Below, in pieces: positions 1 through 7,606 of a DNA stretch of 64,000 nt. Below the pieces are notes generated by a model. The model was not told where the DNA came from. It ran no database searches and saw only the letters and a list, made by a program, of their open reading frames with translations. The DNA is from DATCLS01 sp035296625 (lineage in GTDB: Bacteria; Actinomycetota; Acidimicrobiia; Acidimicrobiales; VFJN01). Every line of letters begins with the position of its first letter. The first letter of the stretch is position 1. The stretch is taken from contig DATHAO010000042.1 of assembly GCA_035296625.1 (NCBI GenBank), positions 8,081-72,080 on the forward strand, written 5' to 3'. A program made the translations under genes and the position numbers.

Positions 1-453
1 GATGAGCAGGGCGGGGGTTGAGTCGCCGACCCCGATGCCGATCTGCTGCAGGTTGTAGACGGCCCCGAGGATGAACGCGACCCCGAGCAGCAGGGTGACG
101 CCCATGGCGAACAGGGCGTGGCCCCGGTCGTTACGGCGCAGCGCCCAGGCTGCCCACAGCACCGTGTCGGCGGACATGAGCAGCGTGACGAGGCCCATCG
201 TGACGGGGGTGAGCTGGAGGTTCGTCTCCTCCGGCAGCCAGGCGTCGCCGCCGGCCACCACGTCGCTCCGCAGGCGCAGGTAGAGGCCGATCAGCGTCAG
301 CACCAGCATGGCGGCGGCCCCGGTGGCGAGCGCCGTGCCCACCAGCAGCACCCGGGGGCGGGACGGCTCCGCGGGCGGGGCGTCGGACAGGACCTCGATC
401 TCGGTGCCGGTGGCCGTCGCTGCCTCGGTGCCGATGGCCGTCGCTGCGCTCAC
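1..453 (-). CDS. Cytochrome c oxidase subunit III-like membrane protein (3' end cut by window)
   Basis: The visible 151 codons start at a GTG that overlaps the stop of the upstream subunit I-like gene by 4 nt, so the two are translationally coupled. After a short Thr/Glu-rich N-terminus the protein shows hydrophobic segments near residues 35-55, 75-95 and 105-125, with the loop typical of subunit III (WLPEETNLQLTP) and the following helix-loop-helix. The family normally packs against subunit I of haem-copper oxidases and carries no cofactor. The usual YEY-type motif after the third helix reads YNLQQ here. Because its partner is a ligand-less subunit I, this copy is probably not part of a standard oxidase. 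The family call is fairly secure; the function is not. Confidence 0.7.
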   Translation of the reverse strand, partial: MSAATAIGTEAATATGTEIEVLSDAPPAEPSRPRVLLVGTALATGAAAMLVLTLIGLYLRLRSDVVAGGDAWLPEETNLQLTPVTMGLVTLLMSADTVLWAAWALRRNDRGHALFAMGVTLLLGVAFILGAVYNLQQIGIGVGDSTPALLI

Positions 454-2081
454 GGCGCTGCCTCCGTCGATGCGGTGCTCGAAGCGTGGCGGGCGTCGTA
501 GACCGGCGCCTCGGAGGCGATCTCGGGCAGCGTCCCGAAGTTGCCGACCGCGGGCGGCGAGGCCGTCGCCCACTCGAGGGTGTGGCCCTCCCACGGGTCG
601 TCGGCCACCTGGCCGGCGCCCCGGGGCTTGGCCATCGCCAGCAGGAAGGCGAGGATGCCGAGCACGACGATCACGCCGCCGATCAGGGACACGAGATTCA
701 ACGCCTCGACGGTGTCGATGTCGTCCACGCCCTCGGCCCCGCCGGCCACCAGGCGCAGCTGCCCCATGACCCCGGTGACCAGGTCGGGGACGGCGTAGAT
801 GAGGGTCCCGCCCAGCAGCAGCAGCGCCGAGAGGCCGAGCAGCGGCTCGGGGAGGAGCTTGCCGGCGAGCTTGGGCGACCAGAACGCCACGCCGGCGAAC
901 CCGGCGGCGATGGCCCCGAGGAGGACCAGGTTGGCCTGACCGGTCATCCACGTGGTGCCGTCGAGGTCGAGCGGCTTGATGACGGTCGCGACGCCCGCGG
1001 CCACGCCGGCCAGCACCAGCACGGCGCCGGCGAGGCCGAGCAGGAGGGGGGCGCCGAGCCGGGGCGCGCCCTTGCGCAGCGTCGTGGCGAGAAGTCCGAC
1101 GAGGCCGAGGACCGGCAGCGCGGCGACGACGCCGGTGGTGACCCACGGCCCACCGAACAGCCACGGCGTGTCGACCCCGCCGTCGTTGGTGACGCCGAGC
1201 TGGGCCCAGGCGCCGAACGCGAGGGCCCCGAACAGGCCGATGAGCAGGAGCGCCGCGTTGTGCTTGAACAGCCGGCGCCGGCCGAAGGTCGGCACGATGT
1301 CGCCGACGATGCCGAGGGCGGGCACGGCGAACGCGTAGACGGTCGGCTGCCAGAACACCCAGGCGATGTGGTCGTAGAGGCGGTCGGACCGGCCGACGAG
1401 CTGGCCGCCGTGGCGCAGGTCGACGTACGCGAGCACCAGCATGGCGGCGAGCACGGGCAGCGTGAGCACCCACACGACGCCGGCGACCAGCGACGACCAG
1501 GCGAACAGGGGGGTCCGGCGCAGGGTCAGACCCGGGGCCCGCAGCGTGATCACCGTGGTGACCACCGAGATGGCGGCGACGGTGTGTGCGACGAGGACGG
1601 CGGCCAAGGACACGACGAACAGGTCCACGCCCTCGGCGTCGGAGCCGAACGGCCCGCCGTCGAATGCGAACGATGCGACCATCAGGGCGCCGGAGATGAG
1701 GTAGGTCCAGTAGGCGGCGGCGCTGACCCGGGGGAACGCCGTCGTGGCGGCGCCGACCTGCAGCGGCACGATCGCCGTGGCGAGGCCGAGCAGCAGCGGC
1801 AGCACCACCAGGAACAGCCCGGTGATCGTGTGCAAGGTGTACGCCCGGCCGAGGTCGTCGCCGAACACGTCGGCGGAGGACGTGTCGATGCGCTCGAGTC
1901 CCACCAGCACCCCGACCACGCCGGAGACGAGCAGGAAGATCAGCGACGTGCCGATGAACAGTTGGCCGATCGTCCGGGGGTTCCCCGACCCGACGACCGC
2001 CGCGACCCCGGAGGGCCGCGCCGCTGGCGTCGGATCGGCGGTCGCCGGGGCGACGGCGCGAGGGGCTTCGGTCACGGTCAT
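450..2081 (-). CDS. Degenerate haem-copper oxidase subunit I homologue lacking metal ligands
   Basis: This 543-aa polytopic protein aligns along its length with CtaD. The family-specific C-terminus (GHTLEWATASPP...PVYD) is well kept, as are the helix II and helix VI frameworks. The ligands are not. Helix II keeps one His (H84). The CuB motif HPEVY of helix VI reads QPTVY (Q245-Y249), so only the Tyr of the His-Tyr pair is left. The CuB pair HH of helix VII reads QL (294-295). The haem-binding HFH of helix X reads QAN (382-384). A catalytic oxidase is therefore excluded on known family chemistry. The gene follows ctaB by 94 nt and overlaps a subunit III-like gene by 4 nt. The open reading frame is intact and well formed, so it is not a simple pseudogene. 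A structural, assembly or haem-sensing role is speculation. Confidence 0.85.
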   Translation of the reverse strand: MTVTEAPRAVAPATADPTPAARPSGVAAVVGSGNPRTIGQLFIGTSLIFLLVSGVVGVLVGLERIDTSSADVFGDDLGRAYTLHTITGLFLVVLPLLLGLATAIVPLQVGAATTAFPRVSAAAYWTYLISGALMVASFAFDGGPFGSDAEGVDLFVVSLAAVLVAHTVAAISVVTTVITLRAPGLTLRRTPLFAWSSLVAGVVWVLTLPVLAAMLVLAYVDLRHGGQLVGRSDRLYDHIAWVFWQPTVYAFAVPALGIVGDIVPTFGRRRLFKHNAALLLIGLFGALAFGAWAQLGVTNDGGVDTPWLFGGPWVTTGVVAALPVLGLVGLLATTLRKGAPRLGAPLLLGLAGAVLVLAGVAAGVATVIKPLDLDGTTWMTGQANLVLLGAIAAGFAGVAFWSPKLAGKLLPEPLLGLSALLLLGGTLIYAVPDLVTGVMGQLRLVAGGAEGVDDIDTVEALNLVSLIGGVIVVLGILAFLLAMAKPRGAGQVADDPWEGHTLEWATASPPAVGNFGTLPEIASEAPVYDARHASSTASTEAAP

Positions 2082-2175
2082 GTACGCACCCTGGGCTGGC
2101 GACGAGTACGGCTCGGGAATCTAGTCACATGCGGCTCGGAGCCACGAAAAAGCTGGTCGGACGCAAGGAGCGGCA

Positions 2176-3072
2176 TCACAGTCCGGAACGGATGAGCTGG
2201 TCCAACGCCATGGCGCCGAACAGCAGCGTGATGTACGAGATGGACCATGTGAACACCCGCATCGCCACCTCGGGCGAGGAGTCGTGCAGCAGCCGTGTGG
2301 CGTAGTACGTGAACACTGCGCCCAGCAGCACGGCGGCCGCCAGGTAGAGGACGCCCATGCCGGCGACCGGGGCGAAGGCCACGGTGAGCGCCCACAGCAG
2401 GAGCGTGTACAGGAGGATGCGCGTGGCCGTCGTACGCAGGCTGGCCACCACCGGCAGCATCGGCACGTCGACCTTGGCGTAGTCCTCGCGGTAGCGGATG
2501 GCCAGCGCCCAGAAGTGCGGTGGCGTCCAGTAGAAGATGATGGCGAAGAGCACGAGCGGTGGCCAGTCCAGGCTGTTCGTCACGGCCGACCAGCCGATCA
2601 GCACCGGAACGGCGCCGGCGGCGCCCCCGATGACGATGTTGCGGCTCGACGTGCGCTTCAGCCACAGCGTGTAGACGAACACGTAGAACAGGCACGCCGC
2701 CACTGCCAGCGAGGCGGACAGCAGGTTGACCGTCGCCCACAGGAAGAGGAAGGCCGCCACCTCGATGGCGACGGCGAAGGTCAGCGCGTCCCGCGGCGTG
2801 ACCCGGCCGCTGGCGATCGGCCGCCCCTTCGTGCGGTCCATCACCTTGTCGATGTCGCGGTCGACGTACATGTTGATGGCGTTCGCACCGCCGGCGGCCA
2901 GCGTGCCGCCGATCACGGTCGCCGCCATGAGCCACACGGACGGGAGGCCGCGCTCGGCCACGATCATCGTCGGCACGGTCGTCACGAGCAGCAACTCGAT
3001 GATGCGCGGCTTGGTCAGGGCCACGTAGGCACCGATCGTTGCGCGAGTCGAACGCTGCTCGGTCTCCAACAC
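2176..3072 (-). CDS. ctaB: Protoheme IX farnesyltransferase (haem O synthase)
   Basis: Integral membrane UbiA-family prenyltransferase that attaches a farnesyl group to haem B to give haem O, for cytochrome oxidase. The first Asp-rich motif is clear (NAINMYVDRDIDKVMDRT), followed by KGRPIASG, the second conserved loop around YTLWLKR, and NIVIGGAAGAVPVLIGW. About nine hydrophobic segments span the protein. I place the start at GTG 3072 because a TAGGCT -10-like hexamer lies 8 nt upstream on the minus strand; a TTG at 3111 would add 13 residues. It is divergent from ctaA, which converts haem O to haem A, and lies upstream of the ligand-less subunit I homologue. Confidence 0.93.
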   Translation of the reverse strand: MLETEQRSTRATIGAYVALTKPRIIELLLVTTVPTMIVAERGLPSVWLMAATVIGGTLAAGGANAINMYVDRDIDKVMDRTKGRPIASGRVTPRDALTFAVAIEVAAFLFLWATVNLLSASLAVAACLFYVFVYTLWLKRTSSRNIVIGGAAGAVPVLIGWSAVTNSLDWPPLVLFAIIFYWTPPHFWALAIRYREDYAKVDVPMLPVVASLRTTATRILLYTLLLWALTVAFAPVAGMGVLYLAAAVLLGAVFTYYATRLLHDSSPEVAMRVFTWSISYITLLFGAMALDQLIRSGL

Positions 3073-3080
3073 CGCGGCGC

Positions 3081-3086
3081 AGCCTA
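3081..3086 (-). promoter_or_regulatory. Putative -10 hexamer of ctaB
   Basis: On the minus strand TAGGCT lies 8 nt before the GTG start of ctaB, so transcription would begin at or next to the start codon. No convincing -35 was seen. Confidence 0.4.
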
Positions 3087-3157
3087 GGACCGGGCCCCGG
3101 AGAACGGCCAAAGGGCCGCGGGGCCACCTGCATTCGCCCGGTCGGCGCCACCGTCCG

Positions 3158-3163
3158 TAGCCT
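3158..3163 (+). promoter_or_regulatory. Putative -10 hexamer of ctaA (leaderless)
   Basis: TAGCCT is followed by 6 nt and then the second of two tandem GTG codons (3170). This is the spacing expected when the transcript starts at the initiation codon, and it suggests 3170 rather than 3167 may be the true start. Confidence 0.45.
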
Positions 3164-3166
3164 GAC

Positions 3167-4177
3167 GTGGTGCGGTTACGTGCCCTCGCCCACCTCGTCG
3201 CCGCGCTCCACCGGGTCGTGGTGCGGGTCCCCTACCGGCGCATCACGCTGGTCACGCTGGCCTCGCTCGTCCTCATCATGGTTACCGGCGCCGCCGTGCG
3301 GCTGACCGACTCGGGCCTCGGCTGCTCGACGTGGCCGTCGTGCGAGCCCGACAGCCTCACGCCGCACTCCGCATCCGACCTCAACGGCATGGTCGAGTTC
3401 GTGAACCGCCTGATCACCGGCGTGGTCATGCTCTTCACGGTCGTCGCCGTGGTGGGCGCCCGGGCCCGGCGGCACGAGCGGCCGGACCTCTACCGCTGGT
3501 CGCTCGGCCTTCCCGTGTGGGTGCTCGGCAACGCCGTCGTCGGCGGCCTCGTCGTGATCATGCACCTGGCGCCGCTGTCGGTGATCGGCCACTTCCTCGT
3601 GTCGCTCGGCGCGGTGTGGAACGCCGTGGTGCTGCACCAGCGGGCCGGCGAGCCGGCGGCTCCCGGCGGCGCCCGGCGGCCGCTCGCCACGCCAACCGTC
3701 GTCACCGCGTGCCGGCTGCTGCTGGTGGCCTCGGTGCTGGTGATCGTCTCCGGCACGGTGGTCACGGGCAGCGGCCCCCACGCCGGGGACGAGCGGGCCG
3801 ACCGGCTCGACTTCGTGGTCGGCGACGTGGCCCGCCTGCACGGCGTAGCGGTGATGCTGTTCCTGGCTCTCACGCTGGCCGTGCTGTGGATGGTCCGGCG
3901 CGGCGACGCGGCCCCGTCCGTCGACCGCCGGCTGCGGGAGCTCCTCGTCGTGCTCGTGGCGCAGGCGGCGGTCGGCTACACGCAGTACTTCACGGGCGTC
4001 CCCGCCCTCCTGGTGGGCGTCCACGTGCTGGGGGCGGCACTCGTGTGGGTCGCCGTCGTCCGTGTGTCCCTGGGCCTGCGCGAGCCCGCCGTCGGGCCCG
4101 CCACCGCCCCGGCCGGCGAGGCGCGTGTGGGTGCCGTCGCGGTTCCGTCGGACAGGCGCTCCGCGGCGCCGGCCTGA
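3167..4177 (+). CDS. ctaA: Haem A synthase (COX15/CtaA family)
   Basis: 336-aa membrane protein that oxidises the C8 methyl group of haem O to make haem A. Eight hydrophobic segments are visible. Family marks are TDSGLGCSTWPSC (around residues 46-58) and the EFVNR motif after the first extracytoplasmic loop. Conserved His residues occur in IGHFL, ARLHG and GVHVLG. The Cys pair in the first loop matches the actinobacterial and Bacillus type of CtaA. Starts are tandem GTGs at 3167 and 3170. It is divergent from ctaB with only about 95 nt between the starts, so the two haem genes share a promoter region. The last 40 residues are a hydrophilic, Ala/Pro-rich tail of no evident function. Confidence 0.92.
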   Translation: MVRLRALAHLVAALHRVVVRVPYRRITLVTLASLVLIMVTGAAVRLTDSGLGCSTWPSCEPDSLTPHSASDLNGMVEFVNRLITGVVMLFTVVAVVGARARRHERPDLYRWSLGLPVWVLGNAVVGGLVVIMHLAPLSVIGHFLVSLGAVWNAVVLHQRAGEPAAPGGARRPLATPTVVTACRLLLVASVLVIVSGTVVTGSGPHAGDERADRLDFVVGDVARLHGVAVMLFLALTLAVLWMVRRGDAAPSVDRRLRELLVVLVAQAAVGYTQYFTGVPALLVGVHVLGAALVWVAVVRVSLGLREPAVGPATAPAGEARVGAVAVPSDRRSAAPA

Positions 4178-4233
4178 GGCGATCCGGTAGGAATCTGCGC
4201 CACCCGTCGAAGATTCCCGATCGCCATGCGAGA

Positions 4234-4545
4234 ATGGAGGCGATGCCAGCTCCCGGTCCACTCGTGGCGCCCGCCGAGGTCGACCAGCCGGTCGACGAGG
4301 TCCACGTCGACCCCGACCGGCCGTGGGTGGTCATCGTGTGGAACGACCCCATCAACCTCATGAGCTACGTCACGTTCGTGCTCCAGAAGCTGTTCGGGTA
4401 CCCGCTCGAGGTGGCCGAGAAGCTGATGCTCCAGGTGCACTACGAGGGTCGGGCGGTCGTCTCGAACGGGCCCCGCGAGAAGGCCGAGCTCGACGTGTTC
4501 CGCCTCCACGAGCACGGCCTCTGGGCCACCATGCAGCAGGACTGA
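4234..4545 (+). CDS. clpS: ATP-dependent Clp protease adaptor ClpS
   Basis: 103-aa adaptor that delivers N-degron substrates to the ClpAP/ClpCP protease. The ClpS core runs from about residue 30 to the end, with the substrate-pocket NDP (VWNDPINLMSYV), then VLQKLFGYP, a conserved MLQVHYEGRAVV segment and a terminal LWATMQQD. The N-terminal extension of about 28 residues is Pro/Glu/Asp-rich. I chose ATG 4234 as the first in-frame ATG; ATG 4243 is the alternative and has GGAGG too close upstream. It is followed after 20 nt by a DUF2017 gene, a pairing known in actinobacteria. Confidence 0.93.
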   Translation: MEAMPAPGPLVAPAEVDQPVDEVHVDPDRPWVVIVWNDPINLMSYVTFVLQKLFGYPLEVAEKLMLQVHYEGRAVVSNGPREKAELDVFRLHEHGLWATMQQD

Positions 4546-4565
4546 CCACTGAGTCGAGGTTCGTG

Positions 4566-5066
4566 ATGTTCTCCCGCGACCGCGTCCGCCGGAAGGCCAG
4601 GGGCCGCTACCAGATCCGGCTGCGCCCCAACGAGCGGGTGCTGCTCGCCGGCCTGGTGGAGCAGCTGCGCGAGCAGCTGCTGGCGTCGACCGACGACCCG
4701 TCGGTCCGCCGCTTGTTCCCGCCGGCGTACCCCGACGACGCCGAGCGCGACGCGGGTTACCAGGTGCTGACCCGCGACGAGCTGCTCGAGCAGCGGTTGG
4801 CGGCCCTCGATGTGGTGGAGCGCACGCTCGACGGTGGCAGCGACCTCGACGACACCGAGATGACGGCGTGGCTGGGCACGCTCAACTCGCTGCGGCTCGT
4901 GCTCGGCACCCGCCTCGACGTCGACGAGGAACCACCCGAGCTCGACGAGACCGACTCGCTGGCGCCGGCCTACGCCGTCTACGAGTACTTGGGCTGGGTG
5001 CTGTCGCAGGTGGTCGACGCGCTCAGCGGTGACCTGCCACCGCCCACGGCCGAGACGAAGGCGTAG
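4566..5066 (+). CDS. DUF2017 family protein
   Basis: 166-aa soluble protein, highly acidic in the middle and C-terminal thirds, with no signal peptide or membrane segment. The N-terminus is basic (residues 1-20, several Arg/Lys), followed by LRPNERVLLAGLVEQLREQL. The second half, with the MTAWLGTLNSLRLVLGTRLD stretch and a YEYLGWV motif, matches the actinobacterial DUF2017 family that usually follows clpS. The molecular role is unknown; linkage suggests a part in Clp-dependent proteolysis. The start is ATG 4566; GTG 4563 is directly adjacent in frame. Confidence 0.85.
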   Translation: MFSRDRVRRKARGRYQIRLRPNERVLLAGLVEQLREQLLASTDDPSVRRLFPPAYPDDAERDAGYQVLTRDELLEQRLAALDVVERTLDGGSDLDDTEMTAWLGTLNSLRLVLGTRLDVDEEPPELDETDSLAPAYAVYEYLGWVLSQVVDALSGDLPPPTAETKA

Positions 5067-5142
5067 CGGCGCTCCGCCGGCGGCTCGGGCCTCGGGGCGC
5101 GGCCCTCGCGACCACAGCGGCCGGGCGTGGCCGGTCGGCGGC

Positions 5143-5547
5143 TCAGCCGGCCGTGGTCGAGGTGGGCGGGCGGCCGGCGGCCTCGGGGTCCCCGCCCAGG
5201 CATTCGGCCAGCTCCTCCTGCGGGATCTTCGTCGCCTGGTCCTCGGGCGTCAGCGTCATCGGTCCGTCGAGGTAGCCCCAAGCGAGGTCGTTCCAGAGGA
5301 GGTTGCGGTCGTCCTCGCAGTCGATGCGGATCGGCAACGGCGTGAGCAGGTCTCCCGAGGCAGCGAGGCAGGCCTGTCCGAAGTCGCCGCTCGTGACCTT
5401 CTGGCCCTCGGTGTAGATGTCGCTGCAGGCGGGGATGTCGGCCGGGGGCACGCTGTTGCTGGCCACGGTCCTGTCCCCGCCGGAGCTGCACCCGACGGAC
5501 GCAGCGGCGGCGGCGAGCACGGCGGCGGCGATCGCGGTCCTCCCCAT
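5143..5547 (-). CDS. Small secreted lipoprotein, unknown function
   Basis: 134-aa protein with a lipoprotein signal peptide: short basic start, Ala-rich core and lipobox ASVGC with Cys20 as the likely lipidation site. The mature part carries three further Cys (in ACSDIY, QACLAAS and DCEDD) plus one near the end (AECLGG), so disulphides are likely. It ends in a Thr-rich tail. No enzymatic motif was recognised. It converges with the DUF2017 gene and is divergent from the tRNA operon. Confidence 0.75.
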   Translation of the reverse strand: MGRTAIAAAVLAAAAASVGCSSGGDRTVASNSVPPADIPACSDIYTEGQKVTSGDFGQACLAASGDLLTPLPIRIDCEDDRNLLWNDLAWGYLDGPMTLTPEDQATKIPQEELAECLGGDPEAAGRPPTSTTAG

Positions 5548-5631
5548 CGGGTCGAGAGCGTAGGCGCGTGGCGGTCCGCGATGCCCTTCGACGGCCGCGA
5601 CGGCGGCCGTCCGGGAGCGGCCGGCGGCGGT

Positions 5632-5659
5632 TTGGAGCTTCTGGAGGGGCTGCTACTGT
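5632..5659 (+). promoter_or_regulatory. Putative promoter of the tRNA Glu-Asp-Phe cluster
   Basis: TTGGAG (5632-5637), a 16-nt spacer and TACTGT (5654-5659) lie about 28 nt upstream of the first tRNA. The match to a housekeeping sigma promoter is fair. Confidence 0.45.
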
Positions 5660-5687
5660 GACCCGGCGCTTCACCAGCGGAGTCCGA

Positions 5688-5760
5688 GCCCCCATCGTCC
5701 AGTGGCCTAGGACGCCGCCCTTTCAAGGCGGTAACACGGGTTCGAATCCCGTTGGGGGTG
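5688..5760 (+). tRNA. tRNA-Glu (anticodon TTC)
   Basis: A complete cloverleaf can be folded. The acceptor stem closes with a G1-U72 wobble, which I recall as usual for actinobacterial tRNA-Glu. The anticodon stem is CCGCC/GGCGG with loop CTTTCAA, and the T arm is ACGGG-TTCGAAT-CCCGT. Position 73 is G and CCA is not encoded. It is the first of three clustered tRNAs. Confidence 0.97.
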
Positions 5761-5777
5761 CGCACACAGTGTTACGT

Positions 5778-5852
5778 GGTCCCGTGGTGCAGTTTGGAGT
5801 GCACGCCGGCCTGTCAAGCCGGAGGTCGCGGGTTCAAATCCCGTCGGGACCG
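5778..5852 (+). tRNA. tRNA-Asp (anticodon GTC)
   Basis: The acceptor stem GGTCCCG/CGGGACC is fully paired, with discriminator G at 5852. The anticodon loop is CTGTCAA on a GC-rich stem and the T loop is TTCAAAT. CCA is not encoded. It lies 17 nt after tRNA-Glu. Confidence 0.97.
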
Positions 5853-5893
5853 CCCAACCTCGCTCCTGCCCCGGGTACGGCGGGGTTGCGAAC

Positions 5894-5966
5894 GGTCGGG
5901 TAGCTCAGTTGGCAGAGCGTCCGCCTGAAAAGCGGAAGGTCACCGGATCGACGCCGGTCCCGACCA
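5894..5966 (+). tRNA. tRNA-Phe (anticodon GAA)
   Basis: All stems pair: acceptor GGTCGGG/CCCGACC, anticodon TCCGC/GCGGA with loop CTGAAAA, T stem ACCGG/CCGGT. The T loop reads ATCGACG, so position 54 is A instead of the nearly universal T, which would remove the T54-A58 reverse-Hoogsteen pair. A73 is the discriminator; CCA is not encoded. It is the last tRNA of the cluster, followed at once by a strong hairpin. Confidence 0.96.
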
Positions 5967-6289
5967 CTCAGATGGCCAGGCCTGAGGCCTGGTCATCCGC
6001 CGTTTCGGCGCCGATCGAGTGGCCAGCAGCCAACACCTCGTCGGGCGTCCTGTCGGCGCGGACCTTCTGTAAGCGGGGCGGGACTCCGTATCGACGCAAG
6101 TCCATCGGCACCCGGACGAGGTGGGCGCGCCGCCGATGCCTCCCGGTGTGCCGCTACACCCACTCGCCGCGAGCACCGCCACGATGAGGCAGGCGGCTGG
6201 CCCGACACCCTCCACGGCGTACCGGTCGCACCACCCCGCGTGAACCTCCCCGCCCCCGACGCCCTGGCAGGGGGCGGGTCGGTGGTCGT
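5967..6289. other. Intergenic stretch with a possible small minus-strand ORF
   Basis: About 320 nt between the tRNA cluster and a glycosyltransferase gene. Apart from the hairpins at its left end, the minus strand holds a short reading frame (5968-6111, GTG start, 47 aa, containing MDLRRYGVPPRLQKV). It has ordinary amino-acid composition but only moderate third-position GC, and its stop lies at the tRNA hairpin. It could be a remnant of a longer gene; no family was recognised. Confidence 0.3.
5971..5997 (+). terminator. Hairpin terminator after the tRNA cluster
   Basis: A 12-bp stem with one G-U pair and a 3-nt loop begins 5 nt after tRNA-Phe. A second 5-bp hairpin (CGCCG-TTT-CGGCG) occupies 5998-6010. 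There is no long U-tract, as is common in high-GC actinobacteria. Confidence 0.7.
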
Positions 6290-7606
6290 TCAAGTCGCGC
6301 CCGAGCGCCGGGCCGCCGAGGCGTCAGCGGCGGGGAGGGGCGACCGCACCCCACAGCGGCGGCCGGTGGCCTCGCCTCGACGGCTGAAGCCCTCGGCCAG
6401 CCGAAACGCGAGCGACTCGTAGCCCCGCGCGACGTCGTCCCAGCGGTATCGGCGTGCGGCACGCGCCTGCAGCGACGAACCGTAGGTCTGGCAGCGTTCG
6501 GTATCGCGCTCCGCGGCTTCGACGACCCGCGCCACGCCAGCTTCGTCGGAGAAGAGCCAGCTGTCGTCGCCGACCACCTCGCGGTTGAACTCGACGTCGT
6601 AGGCCGCCACCGCGGCACCCGCCCCCATCGCGCGGAGCAGGGAGGGGTTGGTTCCGCCGACCGAGTGCCCGTGCAGGTAGAGCAGGGCGTGCCCGTACAG
6701 CTGGTTGAGCTGGCCCTGGTCCCACATCGGGCCGACGAGCTTGATCCTCGAATCGGACTCGGCGATGGCGCGGACCGCCGCCGCGAAGTCGTTGCTGTAG
6801 GGCGCGCCGCCGACGACGACGAGGGGAAGCGTCGCGCCGCTCGAGCGGTAGCCCCGGGCGATGACGTCGACTTGGTTCTCGGGTTCGAGTCGGGCGACCA
6901 CCAGGTGGAACTTCTTCGCGACGACGTCGAGCTCGGTCAGCCGGTCGTCGGGCACGGCGCGGAGCACGGGGGCGCCATAGGCGAGGAGCTCGGTGCTGGC
7001 GTGGAAGTCCTTCCAGAAGTAGTCGGCGATCGCCGGTGCGTCGGCGATGAGCGCGTCGGCCCACCGCACGGCGAGCGCCTCCGCCGTGCGGTAATAGCGC
7101 CTGCCGACGCCCGCCCACTTGGAACGGCGCCACTCGAGCCCGTCCACGTGGACCGCGACCGGCAGCTGGGAGGCGTGGAGCAGCGGAAGGAACACCGCGT
7201 TGGCGGAGTTGAACACGAACGCGACGTCGTGCCCGCGGGTCAGCAGGACATGGAGCGAGGACAGTGCGGAATGGCTCAGCGTCTCCGCCGACCGCACCCG
7301 GAGCGCCGGCAGGGTCACCAGGCGCATGCCGAGATGCTCGCTCGGCGCCTCAGCGGTCGGGCGACATTGCCGGCAGTAGACCGTGACCTCGTGGCCGAGC
7401 CGGACGAGCCGCCGGCCGATCTCTTCGACGGCGGTCTCGAAGCCCCCGTAGCGGGCCGGCACGCCGCGTGTCCCGATCACGGCGATCCGGAGCCGGCCGT
7501 TCGACCGTACGCCGGCCGTCCCCGCCTGCGGGGCAGTCCGCGTCGCGGGGCGAGGACCGCGCACACGACCGCCGTGGGAAGAGCCTCGGTCGTTCACTAT
7601 CCCCAC
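6290..7606 (-). CDS. Glycosyltransferase, GT4 type with DUF1972 N-terminal domain
   Basis: 438-aa cytoplasmic GT-B fold enzyme. After a disordered Arg/Gly-rich leader of about 38 residues comes the DUF1972 signature IGTRGVPARYGGFETAVEE. The C-terminal nucleotide-sugar domain contains VARLEPENQVD, a VVVGGAPYS strand-loop and YLHGHSVGGTNPSLLRAM, which holds the conserved donor-binding region. Relatives of this architecture are rhamnosyl- or other hexosyltransferases of capsule loci; the sugar cannot be told from sequence. The start is a GTG at 7606, with another GTG three codons later. It is the outermost gene of the first polysaccharide locus. Confidence 0.85.
   Translation of the reverse strand: MGIVNDRGSSHGGRVRGPRPATRTAPQAGTAGVRSNGRLRIAVIGTRGVPARYGGFETAVEEIGRRLVRLGHEVTVYCRQCRPTAEAPSEHLGMRLVTLPALRVRSAETLSHSALSSLHVLLTRGHDVAFVFNSANAVFLPLLHASQLPVAVHVDGLEWRRSKWAGVGRRYYRTAEALAVRWADALIADAPAIADYFWKDFHASTELLAYGAPVLRAVPDDRLTELDVVAKKFHLVVARLEPENQVDVIARGYRSSGATLPLVVVGGAPYSNDFAAAVRAIAESDSRIKLVGPMWDQGQLNQLYGHALLYLHGHSVGGTNPSLLRAMGAGAAVAAYDVEFNREVVGDDSWLFSDEAGVARVVEAAERDTERCQTYGSSLQARAARRYRWDDVARGYESLAFRLAEGFSRRGEATGRRCGVRSPLPAADASAARRSGAT

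Noticed and set aside
450..2081. Plain annotation as cytochrome c oxidase subunit I
   Set aside because: The copper and haem ligand residues needed for catalysis are replaced, so the enzyme name would mislead.
5688..5966. Integrated element at the tRNA cluster
   Set aside because: No integrase, direct repeat of a tRNA 3' end or foreign gene block lies next to the cluster; the integrase remnant is 17 kb away.
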